Positions 53,471 to 61,835 of a stretch of 64,000 nt of DNA are shown piece by piece. Source of the stretch: an uncultured bacterium (GTDB taxonomy: Bacteria > Spirochaetota > Leptospiria > Leptospirales > Leptonemataceae); contig CALFVU010000006.1 in assembly GCA_937928085.1 (NCBI GenBank), forward strand, positions 62,001 to 126,000. Direction: 5' to 3'. The notes under the pieces are model-generated. The model saw only the letters and a program-made list of their open reading frames with translations, was not told where the DNA came from and made no database searches. The translations under genes were made by a program, and so were the position numbers. How positions within the stretch are numbered: the first letter of the stretch is position 1; the number at the start of each line of letters is the position of its first letter.

Positions 53471-54655
53471 ATGAAATGGAAAATCTACAATTCTACCTTA
53501 ATTACTTCTGAAAGCATCATTTCTGACTTTGAGTTTGGTGTTTTAGAAAATTTTTTCACTTTTTATCTAAATAATGTAGACTTTAGTATCAATTTACATG
53601 GAAGAGTAGTTCTTCCTAATTTTATTAACTGCTTTGATAATTTATTAGCGAGTTATCTTCCTTACAAAGGAAAAAAAAAAGTATATTACAATTGGTTGGA
53701 ATGGGATAATGAAGTAAAAACATCAGATCTTTTTAAAGAACGTATGTTATTAGATAGAGAAGACCTTTATTTTTTAGGTGCATATAGAAATTTATTTTCT
53801 GGCGTGGATTTTATTGTTGATCATATTCCTAAATTTGTTTTTGAAGATATTTTGCCTTTTATAGATGTGGATCTGCTTACTGATTTTGGGATTGCACATT
53901 CACCCGTTAGTTATTCTTTAAATTGGGGTAAAGGGATTAAAGTAGAATTTGATTATGCAAAAAGAAATCATTTACCTTTTATTATAAGAGTAGGAGAGGG
54001 ATACGATAAAGAAAGTAAACAATCAATTAAAAAACTATACGATATGGGAGCTTTATCGGAAAATACTGTTCTAATCTGTGGTGTTGCAATGGACGAAGTT
54101 GATATAGAATTAATTGAAAGCAATAATAGTAAAATTGTTTGGTGTCCCGAAATCAATGAAATTCTCTTTGGAAAAACAATACCTATTCAGAAAATTTTAG
54201 ATCGTGAAATTACTGTCTGTTTAGGTACCGGCAGTTCAATGCAGGGAAGCAAAAATTTATTTTCGACAATTCAGACTTCTTTAAAATACGTACCAGATGC
54301 AAAGATGATTTTAAAAATGATTGTAGACAATCCCGTAAGTGCTTTTCAACTTAAAAAAAAAGGTAAAATACAAGATTCCTATTTTGCAGATTTTATTGTT
54401 GTAGATGAAATCTCTCCTAAAAGTTATGATTTTATCAAAAGATTAGAATTACAAAAAATTATTTTACTAGTTCACAAGGGACTTCCTTTGTATGCTAATG
54501 AAAAATTTTTAGAATTGTTTGAGATCTTACAAGTAGAATATGAAAAAATTATCATAGCCAAAAAAGAAAGATATGTAAAAAAAGGTTTTACGAATAAAAT
54601 GAAAGAAATTTTTCTCAAATTAGGAAAAGAAATCGAACTTCCTTTTTTTATGTAA
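53471..54655 (+). CDS. Amidohydrolase-fold pseudoenzyme
   Basis: The 394-residue protein follows the layout of the chlorohydrolase/SAH-deaminase amidohydrolases but lacks their metal residues. The usual PGFIDxHxH reads LPNFINCFDNLL (residues 48-59), the ring His of HG reads LICGVAMDEVD (201-211), and the Asp of LGTDS reads LGTGSSMQGS (251-260). The C-terminal small domain (DSYFADFIVVDE) is conserved. It is probably non-catalytic and regulatory or structural. It is followed after 4 bases by a cNMP-TPR protein, so the two are co-expressed. The fold assignment rests on motif order read by eye. Confidence 0.75.
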   Translation: MKWKIYNSTLITSESIISDFEFGVLENFFTFYLNNVDFSINLHGRVVLPNFINCFDNLLASYLPYKGKKKVYYNWLEWDNEVKTSDLFKERMLLDREDLYFLGAYRNLFSGVDFIVDHIPKFVFEDILPFIDVDLLTDFGIAHSPVSYSLNWGKGIKVEFDYAKRNHLPFIIRVGEGYDKESKQSIKKLYDMGALSENTVLICGVAMDEVDIELIESNNSKIVWCPEINEILFGKTIPIQKILDREITVCLGTGSSMQGSKNLFSTIQTSLKYVPDAKMILKMIVDNPVSAFQLKKKGKIQDSYFADFIVVDEISPKSYDFIKRLELQKIILLVHKGLPLYANEKFLELFEILQVEYEKIIIAKKERYVKKGFTNKMKEIFLKLGKEIELPFFM

Positions 54656-54659
54656 GGTT

Positions 54660-55742
54660 ATGCCAGCAATCAAAGAATATACAAAAGGTGCTATTATTTA
54701 TTTCGAAGGTGATAAAAGTGATTACATATATCTATTACAGTCTGGACAGGTAGTTTTGATTTATAATTCTCTGGATGGAACGAAAGAAGAAAAATACATT
54801 GTCAAAACAGGAGAATTTTTCGGTGTTAAGTCGGTTTTGGGAAACTATCCAAGAGAAGAAACAGCTCAAGTATTAGGAAATGCAAGAGTAATTTTATTGA
54901 AATTAGAAGAGTTTCGGAAGATTGCTTTAGAAAATACGAGATTAGTTTTACAAATGTCGAAGGTTTTTTCTAAGGAATTAAGAGAAATTCATTCAAAAAT
55001 CCGAGAAATCTTAAAAGTAGATTCTGTAAAAGATTTAGAATACGAATTAATGAATGTGGGTGAATCTTTTTATTTAGCAGGAAATATTCAAAATGCGGGA
55101 TATGTATTCGAAAGATATCTTCAGTATTATCCTGATGGTAAATTTAAGGAAAGAGCAGAGATGTTATTATTAAAAACAAGAAAAGGAGATACTTATCCGC
55201 TTGAAATTCCTTCGTTAGAAGAATATGCAAGTAAACTTTATAGCTCTACCAACGATGAAGAATTTGTTAAAGAAACCTTAAATCTTGTAAATGAAGATTT
55301 ATTCCAGATGCCTGGGATAGAAAATACTTCATTAGAAAAAGAAATTGGAAAAATTGATCTACCTAATTTAGTAGAAAAAATTAATGAATTAGTCAAAAAA
55401 GATAAAGTAAAAGAAGCTTATGATTTACTAGAAAATTTAAAAAATACGAATCAACTTTCATCTAAAGAAGAATTTAACGAATTTCTTTCTTTTGAAAGAG
55501 GTAGATTACTTATTTTGCTAAAAAATTATAAGGCGGGATTAGAACAAATCTTAAATTACTTAAAAACGTATCCTCAGGGAAAATACTTAAAAGATGCTTT
55601 GTTTCAGGCTGCTTTGACATTTGAAATTTTAAAAGATGTACAAAAAGCATCTATGTTTTATAACAAAGTACTTTATCTTAAACCAGATGATGATATAACA
55701 AAGCAAGCCAGATATCGATTGTCCAACTTAAAAAAGTCATAA
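54660..55742 (+). CDS. Cyclic-nucleotide-binding domain fused to TPR
   Basis: The 360-residue protein begins with a cNMP-binding domain (YTKGAIIYFEGDKSDYIYLL, GEFFGVKSVLGNYPREETAQ), in which the phosphate-binding cassette is recognisable. A linker helix follows, then TPR-like repeats from about residue 125 (LAGNIQNAGYVFERYLQYYP, ILKDVQKASMFYNKVLYLKP) to the end. It has no DNA-binding domain, so it would transmit a cNMP signal by protein contacts. AAGG precedes the ATG. It is translated right after the amidohydrolase-like protein and is followed by a Crp-like gene. Confidence 0.85.
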   Translation: MPAIKEYTKGAIIYFEGDKSDYIYLLQSGQVVLIYNSLDGTKEEKYIVKTGEFFGVKSVLGNYPREETAQVLGNARVILLKLEEFRKIALENTRLVLQMSKVFSKELREIHSKIREILKVDSVKDLEYELMNVGESFYLAGNIQNAGYVFERYLQYYPDGKFKERAEMLLLKTRKGDTYPLEIPSLEEYASKLYSSTNDEEFVKETLNLVNEDLFQMPGIENTSLEKEIGKIDLPNLVEKINELVKKDKVKEAYDLLENLKNTNQLSSKEEFNEFLSFERGRLLILLKNYKAGLEQILNYLKTYPQGKYLKDALFQAALTFEILKDVQKASMFYNKVLYLKPDDDITKQARYRLSNLKKS

Positions 55743-55761
55743 ATAAAAAAGATGCTAGTTT

Positions 55762-55787
55762 TTAACCTTATTGATCAATTCCGATAA
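55762..55787 (+). promoter_or_regulatory. Candidate sigma-28-like promoter of the Crp-like gene
   Basis: TTAA, 14 bases and TCCGATAA (55780-55787) lie 19 bases before the ATG at 55807, in the 64-base gap after the cNMP-TPR gene. The -10 matches the flagellar consensus at 7 of 8 positions. Confidence 0.35.
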
Positions 55788-55806
55788 TTTTTAAAAGAAG
55801 TAATTT

Positions 55807-56457
55807 ATGGAAATATCAGAAAGCTTATTTCAGAAATTTGGAAAAGAATATAAAGCAGGAGAAATGATCTTTTGTGAGTGGGAACCCGGAAACAGTTTAT
55901 TTATTATCGTTAAGGGAAAAGTAAAAATTATCAAAGTTTTTGGTAAAACTCAAAAAACATTAGATGTAATTGTGGAGGGTAGTATTTTTGGCGAAATGGC
56001 TATTTTAGAGGAGCAACCCAGAAGTGCTTCCGCTATAGCAATTGATGATGTTAAGGTTTTGGAATTAAACAAAGAAGATTTTAATTTTATAATTCAAAAA
56101 CATCCTCAAATCGTTTTTAATTTGCTGCTTATCTTTACCAAAAGAATCTACGATGCTAAAAGAAGATTAAAAAATTTATTGATTTCTGATCCTTTAATTC
56201 GAGTGATTGATGTTTTTTTGATGTTAATTGAATCAAATCCGAATTTATTAAAATTGAATCAAGCTTCTTTGCAAGTTAGTGTAGATGATATAGCTAATTG
56301 GTGTGGTTTACCAATTCGCGAAGTGAATTCCCATGTTATGAATTTAGTTAGGCAGGGGAAGATTGATCTTTATCCCGATAGAGTAGTCATTCCAAATGTA
56401 AAAGAATTAGAAAGATTTGTACAAACCAAAATAAAAAGTATTAAAAAAGCAAAATGA
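55807..56457 (+). CDS. Crp/Fnr-family transcriptional regulator
   Basis: The 216-residue protein has an N-terminal cNMP domain (YKAGEMIFCEWEPGNSLFII, GSIFGEMAILEEQPRSASAI with the FGEMAxLxxxPRSAxA cassette), a dimer helix and a C-terminal winged helix-turn-helix (VSVDDIANWCGLPIREVNSH). The intact cassette suggests binding of cAMP or a similar nucleotide. No Fnr-type cysteine cluster is present. It follows two genes that share cyclic-nucleotide or linked functions and probably has its own promoter. Confidence 0.93.
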   Translation: MEISESLFQKFGKEYKAGEMIFCEWEPGNSLFIIVKGKVKIIKVFGKTQKTLDVIVEGSIFGEMAILEEQPRSASAIAIDDVKVLELNKEDFNFIIQKHPQIVFNLLLIFTKRIYDAKRRLKNLLISDPLIRVIDVFLMLIESNPNLLKLNQASLQVSVDDIANWCGLPIREVNSHVMNLVRQGKIDLYPDRVVIPNVKELERFVQTKIKSIKKAK

Positions 56458-56509
56458 AGCTAAATTATTTTTTTTAGAAAAAACTATAGTAAACATATTT
56501 TAATTCAAT

Positions 56510-57109
56510 TCAAAATTGATTCATTATTTTATCGATGATTCCATATTCTAAAGCTTCTTCTGAATTCATATAATAGTCTCTATCTGTATCTTTTTCCACT
56601 TGTTCTAAACTTCTACCTGTTCTTTCTGCAATAATTTTGTTTAATTCTTCTCTGGTTTTTTTTATTTCTACAGCATGAATTTTAAGATCAATAGCTGGAG
56701 CTACAATTTGTCCGGAGATGAGTGGTTGGTGGATCATGATTTTGCTATGTTTCCAAGCATATCTTTTTCCTTTTGTTCCACCACAAAGTAGTAGTGCTCC
56801 CATGCTTGCTGCAAGTCCCATACATACAGTTGCTACATCTGATTGTATCATTTGCATAGTATCATAAATACACATTCCCGAGGTAATAATTCCTCCAGGG
56901 CTATTGATAAACAAATAAATATCCTTTCCAGGATCAATAAAATCTAAGTATAAAAGCCTCTCTACTACATATTGAGCTGAACGATCATCTACTGGACCCC
57001 ATAGAAAAATCTGCCTTTTTTTAATCAAAGCTTTCTCTATTTCTGCTTTAATGGGAGCAAAATTTTCTAGTAGTTTTTCTGTTTCTTGATTAAGAATCAT
57101 AAAAGCCAT
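56510..57109 (-). CDS. clpP: ATP-dependent Clp protease proteolytic subunit
   Basis: ClpP forms the tetradecameric barrel that degrades proteins fed by ClpX or ClpA/C. The catalytic Ser lies in CMGLAASMGALLLCGG (Ser102), the His in KIMIHQPLISG (His127) and the Asp in the DTDRD segment near 176. FINSPGGIITSGMCIYDTMQ is also typical. The 199-residue length is normal. Neither clpX nor tig is adjacent. The ORF start MAFMILNQET is used. Leptospira carry two ClpP types; which this is cannot be told here. Confidence 0.96.
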   Translation of the reverse strand: MAFMILNQETEKLLENFAPIKAEIEKALIKKRQIFLWGPVDDRSAQYVVERLLYLDFIDPGKDIYLFINSPGGIITSGMCIYDTMQMIQSDVATVCMGLAASMGALLLCGGTKGKRYAWKHSKIMIHQPLISGQIVAPAIDLKIHAVEIKKTREELNKIIAERTGRSLEQVEKDTDRDYYMNSEEALEYGIIDKIMNQF

Positions 57110-57170
57110 TTTTTCTTATAAGATTTTGTGTAAACTAAATTTAATGATCGGAACTCTGCATGATAAGATT

Positions 57171-57806
57171 TTATGATTCTTTTTTCACTTTGTTGATCCA
57201 ATCTTTCAAAAATTCAATTCCTGCACGGTCGGATTTTTCGGGATGATATTGAGTTGCTATAAGATTATCTTTTTGTATTGTAGAAGGAAAAACTTCTCCA
57301 GCATATTCAGTCCAAGTAAGTACAACTTGATCATCTACATCTATAGCTCGATAAGAATGAACAAAATACATATAATCATTAAAATATGGTGGGTATTGTT
57401 TTAATTTTTTATCCGGAATAATTCGATTCCATCCCATGTGAGGAATTTTATAATGTTTTGAGTTTGGAAATTTTCTAATTTTTCCTTTTAACAATCCCAA
57501 ACCTTTTACTGTTTTTACTTCGCTTTCTTTAATAACTTCATCTGAGTCTTCGAATAAGATCTGAAATCCAATGCATATACCAAGTAAAGGTTTTCCTTTT
57601 TGAATATGTTCATGAATTAGTTCTTCTAGCTCATTTTGTAAGTTTTTCATTGCAGAAAAAAAATGTCCATCCCCTGGCAGTACCAAAGCTTGGCAGTTTT
57701 TGATTTTATTTTTTTCATTCGTAAATTCTACTTTATCTGTAAATAATTGTAATGCTTTAAGAATGGAATAAATATTTCCCATTTTGTAATCCAAAACTAC
57801 GATCAT
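57171..57806 (-). CDS. hisH: Imidazole glycerol phosphate synthase, glutaminase subunit
   Basis: HisH releases ammonia from glutamine for HisF in histidine synthesis. It has the start MIVVLDYKMGNIYSILKAL, the nucleophile Cys in GKPLLGICIGFQILFEDSDE, the oxyanion-related LVLPGDGHFFSAM, HSYRAI, and the catalytic His-Glu in ATQYHPEKSDRAG. The ORF track starts 18 codons early with a basic, non-homologous stretch; ATG 57806 gives the normal N-terminus and 211 residues. No other his gene is in the window, so the pathway genes are scattered. It is 61 bases from clpP. Confidence 0.94.
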   Translation of the reverse strand: MIVVLDYKMGNIYSILKALQLFTDKVEFTNEKNKIKNCQALVLPGDGHFFSAMKNLQNELEELIHEHIQKGKPLLGICIGFQILFEDSDEVIKESEVKTVKGLGLLKGKIRKFPNSKHYKIPHMGWNRIIPDKKLKQYPPYFNDYMYFVHSYRAIDVDDQVVLTWTEYAGEVFPSTIQKDNLIATQYHPEKSDRAGIEFLKDWINKVKKES

Positions 57807-57987
57807 ATATTTTTGTTTTTTTTTATTTGAATTGCGATCAACATTTTTCGTTTTTATCAAAAATAAAAATACTAAAAATGATTTATTTATTAAATTTATA
57901 AAAATTTACTATATTTTAACTCAATAAAATAGATAAAAGATCCAGACTAAAAAAAGCTTTAACTTTTATGGATATGTGTTAGATTTT

Positions 57988-58061
57988 TGGGCCAGGGTAG
58001 ACTCGAACTACCGACCCCTTCCTTATCAGAGAAGTGCTCTAACCGGCTGAGCTACTGGCCC
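57988..58061 (-). tRNA. tRNA-Ile (anticodon GAU)
   Basis: On the minus strand: acceptor GGGCCAG/CTGGCCC, D-arm GCTCAGCCGGTTAGAGC, anticodon arm CTTCT-CTGATAA-GGAAG with anticodon GAU, T-arm GGTAG-TTCGAGT-CTACC, discriminator A. CCA is not encoded. It is isolated from rRNA genes, whereas in many bacteria tRNA-Ile(GAU) sits in the 16S-23S spacer. Confidence 0.97.
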
Positions 58062-58190
58062 TTGAACAACTCTAAGACCATATAATATTTGTGTCTTTAA
58101 GAGTCAAATTTTTTTATAATTTTACAAGGATTTCTAAATAATAAAAAAAATTTACTTTATGATAATTCATTTTTATTTTTATTAGTAAGT

Positions 58191-59507
58191 ATGATAAAAA
58201 CAGAAGATTCTCAGAAATATTTAGATCAGATCGAAGAAATGATTCAGAAATATAAAGAAATTCCAATTGAAGCAATTATTAAACAAGATATTTTACGTTT
58301 GGGGTTGAATTTTGATCCATCTGTATTAAAAAACAATGATTTTAAAACAAAAGATTATTTTATTTTTACTTTTGATCATATTTCTTTGCTTGAACAATCA
58401 AATGAATATAGGTTCAAAGTTCCAGAAGAAATCAAAATATCGGGAGGAAGGTATGGTTTACTATCAACTGTAGTTTCTGTACGTGTGGATCCTAATTCTC
58501 CTTATAAAATTACTAACGAGGATCAAACAATAATATTAAAATTGTATGATACATATATAGCGGATGTGGAATTTCCCCCAGTTCCTGTTTGGTATCAAAA
58601 ACTAACATCTTCTGGAAAGTTTCCTAATGAGATTGCTCCAGTTATAGAATGGGGATATTTGATTTATTTAACTGTGTTTAGAAATTGTCAATATTTTGGT
58701 CAGGAAGAAGAATGTGCTTTTTGTGATATCAATCATAATTGGAGACAGCAAAAAATTTTAAAAAGACCTTATACAGGTATCAAGAGTATTGAAGATATTT
58801 TAGAGGTTCTTAGCTGGATCGATACCATGGATACTACAGCGAAAGCATATACGATTACAGGTGGATCTGTGATTACTCACCTTCAAAATAAAAAAGAAAC
58901 TGATTTTTATTTTCAATATGCAGAAGCCATAGAATCTAACTTTCCCAATCGATGGATAGGGAAAATTGTAGTTCAGGCTTGGGAAAAAGAAGAATTAAAA
59001 AGGTTTAAAGAAATAGGAATTAAAATTTATCATCCTAATTTCGAAGTATGGGATCCTACTCTATTTCGTTTACTTTGTCCCGGAAAAGATAAATTCATTG
59101 GTAGAGATCTTTGGATTCAAAGAATTTTAGAATCTGCAGAAATTTTTGGTCCTTCGAATGTGATTCCAAATTTTGTAGGAGGAGTAGAACTTTCTAAACC
59201 TTATGGCTTTTCTAGTGTTGAGGAAGCAATCAAATCTACATCTGAGGGGTTAGATTTTTTTATGAGTCATGGCATTGTTCCTAGATTTACAACTTGGTGT
59301 CCGGAACCTTATACTACTTTATCAACGATAGCGAATCAAGAAATACCTCCTTTAATATACTTTTTAGAATTATTGACCGTATGGAAAAGAACTTTTGAAA
59401 AATACAAACTGCCTGTTCCTCAGGGTTACGGTGAACCGGGCAGAGGAAAAGCAGTATTTTCTGTAAGTGCATTTATGGATGTAATTGGATACCAGGGAAG
59501 AAGTTGA
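58191..59507 (+). CDS. Radical SAM protein with Cx8CxxC cluster motif
   Basis: The 438-residue protein has a cysteine motif NCQYFGQEEECAFCDINHNW, reading Cx8CxxC rather than the standard CxxxCxxC; the CAFCDI end is typical for 4Fe-4S radical SAM. TITGGSVITHL corresponds to the SAM-binding GGE-type segment and VIPNFVGGVELSKPYG to a later one. The first 150 residues are a separate N-terminal domain (KISGGRYGLLSTVVSVRVDP). It is a stand-alone gene after tRNA-Ile; the stop abuts the fliF stop with no gap. The reaction is unknown. Confidence 0.82.
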   Translation: MIKTEDSQKYLDQIEEMIQKYKEIPIEAIIKQDILRLGLNFDPSVLKNNDFKTKDYFIFTFDHISLLEQSNEYRFKVPEEIKISGGRYGLLSTVVSVRVDPNSPYKITNEDQTIILKLYDTYIADVEFPPVPVWYQKLTSSGKFPNEIAPVIEWGYLIYLTVFRNCQYFGQEEECAFCDINHNWRQQKILKRPYTGIKSIEDILEVLSWIDTMDTTAKAYTITGGSVITHLQNKKETDFYFQYAEAIESNFPNRWIGKIVVQAWEKEELKRFKEIGIKIYHPNFEVWDPTLFRLLCPGKDKFIGRDLWIQRILESAEIFGPSNVIPNFVGGVELSKPYGFSSVEEAIKSTSEGLDFFMSHGIVPRFTTWCPEPYTTLSTIANQEIPPLIYFLELLTVWKRTFEKYKLPVPQGYGEPGRGKAVFSVSAFMDVIGYQGRS

Positions 59508-61196
59508 TTATTCTTCGTTTAACCAAGTTCTTAAAAGTTTTGCTACTTCATCTGGTTTTTCACGAGCTAAATTAATTGCATTTTCTAACAATTCCCTTCT
59601 TGCTTTTTCATCTATGGATAATTCTACTTCGGCTGCACCTTCTTCAGCTACTCGCAAGGCAGCTTCTCGCATTAATTGTTGTTGCGCTGCAAGCTCTTCT
59701 TCACGTAGTCTTCTTCTTCTTGCTATTTCGTTTTTTATAGCTTTATATAATAAGTATAGTAGGAAAAAAGCAATTAAAGAAATGCCCGATACGATTAGCA
59801 TTCTTTGGATCATCAATTTTTGCCTTAGCTCTTCATCTTCTTTTTCAAATTGTGCTGTTCGATCTTTTTGTAAATGGGCTACTACAATTTGATCCCCGCG
59901 AGCTTTATTATAGAGAATCGATGCTTTTAAAAGTTTTTCTATAGTTTTTAGTTCTTCGTTTGAGGGAGGTATATATTCTCGAATATAACCACTACCATCT
60001 TCTTTAGGACCTTTTCTGATCCAAATTCCATCTACAGCAACTGCAATCGAACGTGCTCTTTCTTCCCAAGGTTGTCTTTGAATTTCTTTTTCAATTCGAT
60101 TATAGTCGTAATTTCTTATTACATCGTTGTTGCCATACTCTGCCCTTTGATAGTCTAAATCTCTATAACCAGGTGGTAATTGCTGTTCTGTTCCCGTAGG
60201 TCCTCCTGGTGTAAATCCATTTCCTCTAAATCGTTCATTTCTAGCATTTTCCGAGATGATTAAAGTACCACCCGGCATTAATTTTCTATCTGGGTAAGGA
60301 GTTTCTGGATTTTCTGGTTCTGCTTCCACTGGTTCTACTAGATGTTGTTTTTCTTTTACTTCATCCCAGTTTATGCTTAAGGCAACTCTTATAATAGAAA
60401 TCCTATCCGCAGTATAAAACTCAAAAAGACTTTTCTGAATTTCCTCTGCCCATTTTTTTCTCTCTCGTTCTTCTAATTCTTTTTTCTTTTCTACAAGTTC
60501 TAATTTTCGTTGTTCATTATCTAATTCATCAGGTTCAACAAATTCTTTTCCAAAATTATCGGTAATCGTGATATTCTCTCTTTTAAGATTGGGTACAGCG
60601 CGATAAATTAAATTTTTAATTCCCATTACTTGTTTTCTTGATATCGTTTCTATACCAGGTTTTAAGGTAATTACTACCGAAGCTTTTACTGGTTCTGTAT
60701 CTGTTAAAAAATTATTTCGTTGAGGAATAGCTAATTCTACTCTGGCTGATTTTACATAATCTAAAGTCATTAGCATTTGCTCTAATGAGCCTTTGATAGC
60801 TCTATGGAGTTTAACATTCTTATCAAATGTGGTTTCATCCCATCTTGACATATTAAATAATTCCCAACCTTCTACACCAGAAGGTATTAGATTTTCCTGT
60901 GCTAATTTTGTGATAATTTCTTGTCGTTTTAATCCATTTACATAAATGGTTGAAGTACCCGTACCTTTCCATTCGTAGCCCGTTGCATCTAAAAATTTTG
61001 TAATCGCAGCATAATCAGAAGCTGATAAATTGTCATATAAAACTTCCATCGCTGGTTTTTTTGAATATGATCCAATAAAAGCAAACGTACCTACTACAAT
61101 GGCAAGGATGATACCTAATGTAATTTTTTTTGTTGTGTCTAACTTTCCCCATAATTCCAATATTTTGTCTATGATTTGTTTTAAACCTTCGGGCAT
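59508..61196 (-). CDS. fliF: Flagellar MS-ring protein FliF
   Basis: FliF builds the MS ring in the inner membrane, the base of the flagellar rotor. It has an N-terminal helix (ITLGIILAIVVGTFAFIGSY), the conserved periplasmic start MEVLYDNLSASDYAAITKFL, ring-building segments (ALGSLEQ-type KGSLEQMLMTLDYVKSARVE; KASVVITLKPGIETISRKQV), a second helix near 475 (MLIVSGISLIAFFLLYLLYK), and a cytoplasmic tail for FliG (ARRELLENAINLAREKPDEV and KLLRTWLNEE). Length is 562. AAGGAG precedes the ATG. It is downstream of fliE by 77 bases; fliG does not follow. Confidence 0.96.
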   Translation of the reverse strand: MPEGLKQIIDKILELWGKLDTTKKITLGIILAIVVGTFAFIGSYSKKPAMEVLYDNLSASDYAAITKFLDATGYEWKGTGTSTIYVNGLKRQEIITKLAQENLIPSGVEGWELFNMSRWDETTFDKNVKLHRAIKGSLEQMLMTLDYVKSARVELAIPQRNNFLTDTEPVKASVVITLKPGIETISRKQVMGIKNLIYRAVPNLKRENITITDNFGKEFVEPDELDNEQRKLELVEKKKELEERERKKWAEEIQKSLFEFYTADRISIIRVALSINWDEVKEKQHLVEPVEAEPENPETPYPDRKLMPGGTLIISENARNERFRGNGFTPGGPTGTEQQLPPGYRDLDYQRAEYGNNDVIRNYDYNRIEKEIQRQPWEERARSIAVAVDGIWIRKGPKEDGSGYIREYIPPSNEELKTIEKLLKASILYNKARGDQIVVAHLQKDRTAQFEKEDEELRQKLMIQRMLIVSGISLIAFFLLYLLYKAIKNEIARRRRLREEELAAQQQLMREAALRVAEEGAAEVELSIDEKARRELLENAINLAREKPDEVAKLLRTWLNEE

Positions 61197-61273
61197 AAGA
61201 AACTCCTTTTAAAAGCAATTTCAGTATTTTTTTATTTTTTGTATAGAATTTTTTTCTGTTTTTTTTATTTTTT

Positions 61274-61663
61274 TTATCTTGGTGTTATCAATTCTTTGTA
61301 TGATCTAACTATTCCCTCTGCAATAGTTTTGGTAAGATTGATAGCAAATCTTGCTTTTTGTACAGCAATCATAATTTCATGGGTATCTACACTATCAGGA
61401 TCATATACTGCTTTTTTTGTTAATTCATCAGCTTCTGTAGATAAAGTTTCTGCATTATTTAGCATTTGTTGTAAAGCTTCAGCAAAATTAGTTGCCATTC
61501 TATCTTCTTGAGAGGGTAAAATATCTTGTAAAACGGGTTTTTGAGAAATTTTCATATGTTTATCGTGTAAAGTTCTAAGTTGTAATGGATTCCAGGTTTC
61601 TGCTTTTTGTACTTTTGGGAATGCATTTGGAAATTGAACTCCATTATAGCTAAAAATTTTCAT
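61274..61663 (-). CDS. fliE: Flagellar hook-basal body protein FliE
   Basis: FliE links the MS ring to the rod and is the first exported axial component. The 129-residue protein has the typical C-terminal domain: FAEALQQMLNNAETLSTEAD, DPDSVDTHEIMIAVQKARFA and INLTKTIAEGIVRSYKELIT. The N-terminal 55 residues are less conserved. AAGGA precedes the ATG, and a sigma-28-like promoter lies at 61695-61720. flgB and flgC, which often precede fliE, are not upstream here. Confidence 0.92.
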   Translation of the reverse strand: MKIFSYNGVQFPNAFPKVQKAETWNPLQLRTLHDKHMKISQKPVLQDILPSQEDRMATNFAEALQQMLNNAETLSTEADELTKKAVYDPDSVDTHEIMIAVQKARFAINLTKTIAEGIVRSYKELITPR

Positions 61664-61694
61664 TATTTTTAATCCTTGAATTTTCTTAAAATTG

Positions 61695-61720
61695 ATATCG
61701 TCACTTTCTTTTGATCTTTA
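61695..61720 (-). promoter_or_regulatory. Candidate sigma-28 (FliA-type) promoter of fliE-fliF
   Basis: On the minus strand: TAAA (61720-61717), 14 bases, GACGATAT (61702-61695), compared with TAAA-N15-GCCGATAA. The first transcribed base would be about 25 bases before the fliE ATG. Six of eight -10 positions and all of TAAA match. Confidence 0.5.
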
Positions 61721-61835
61721 AGCTTTTTTTGCTTTCTATTTAAAAAAATTTTATTTGTTCTAAGATTTTTTAAAACATAAAAATATATTTCCAATCAAAA
61801 GAATTATACAATTGATTTTTTTATATCAAAAAGAC

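Noticed and set aside
59485-59892. 135-residue plus-strand Ser-rich ORF inside fliF
   Set aside because: It is antisense to the conserved C-terminal tail of FliF; the Ser/Arg-rich composition is a shadow of Glu/Arg codons.
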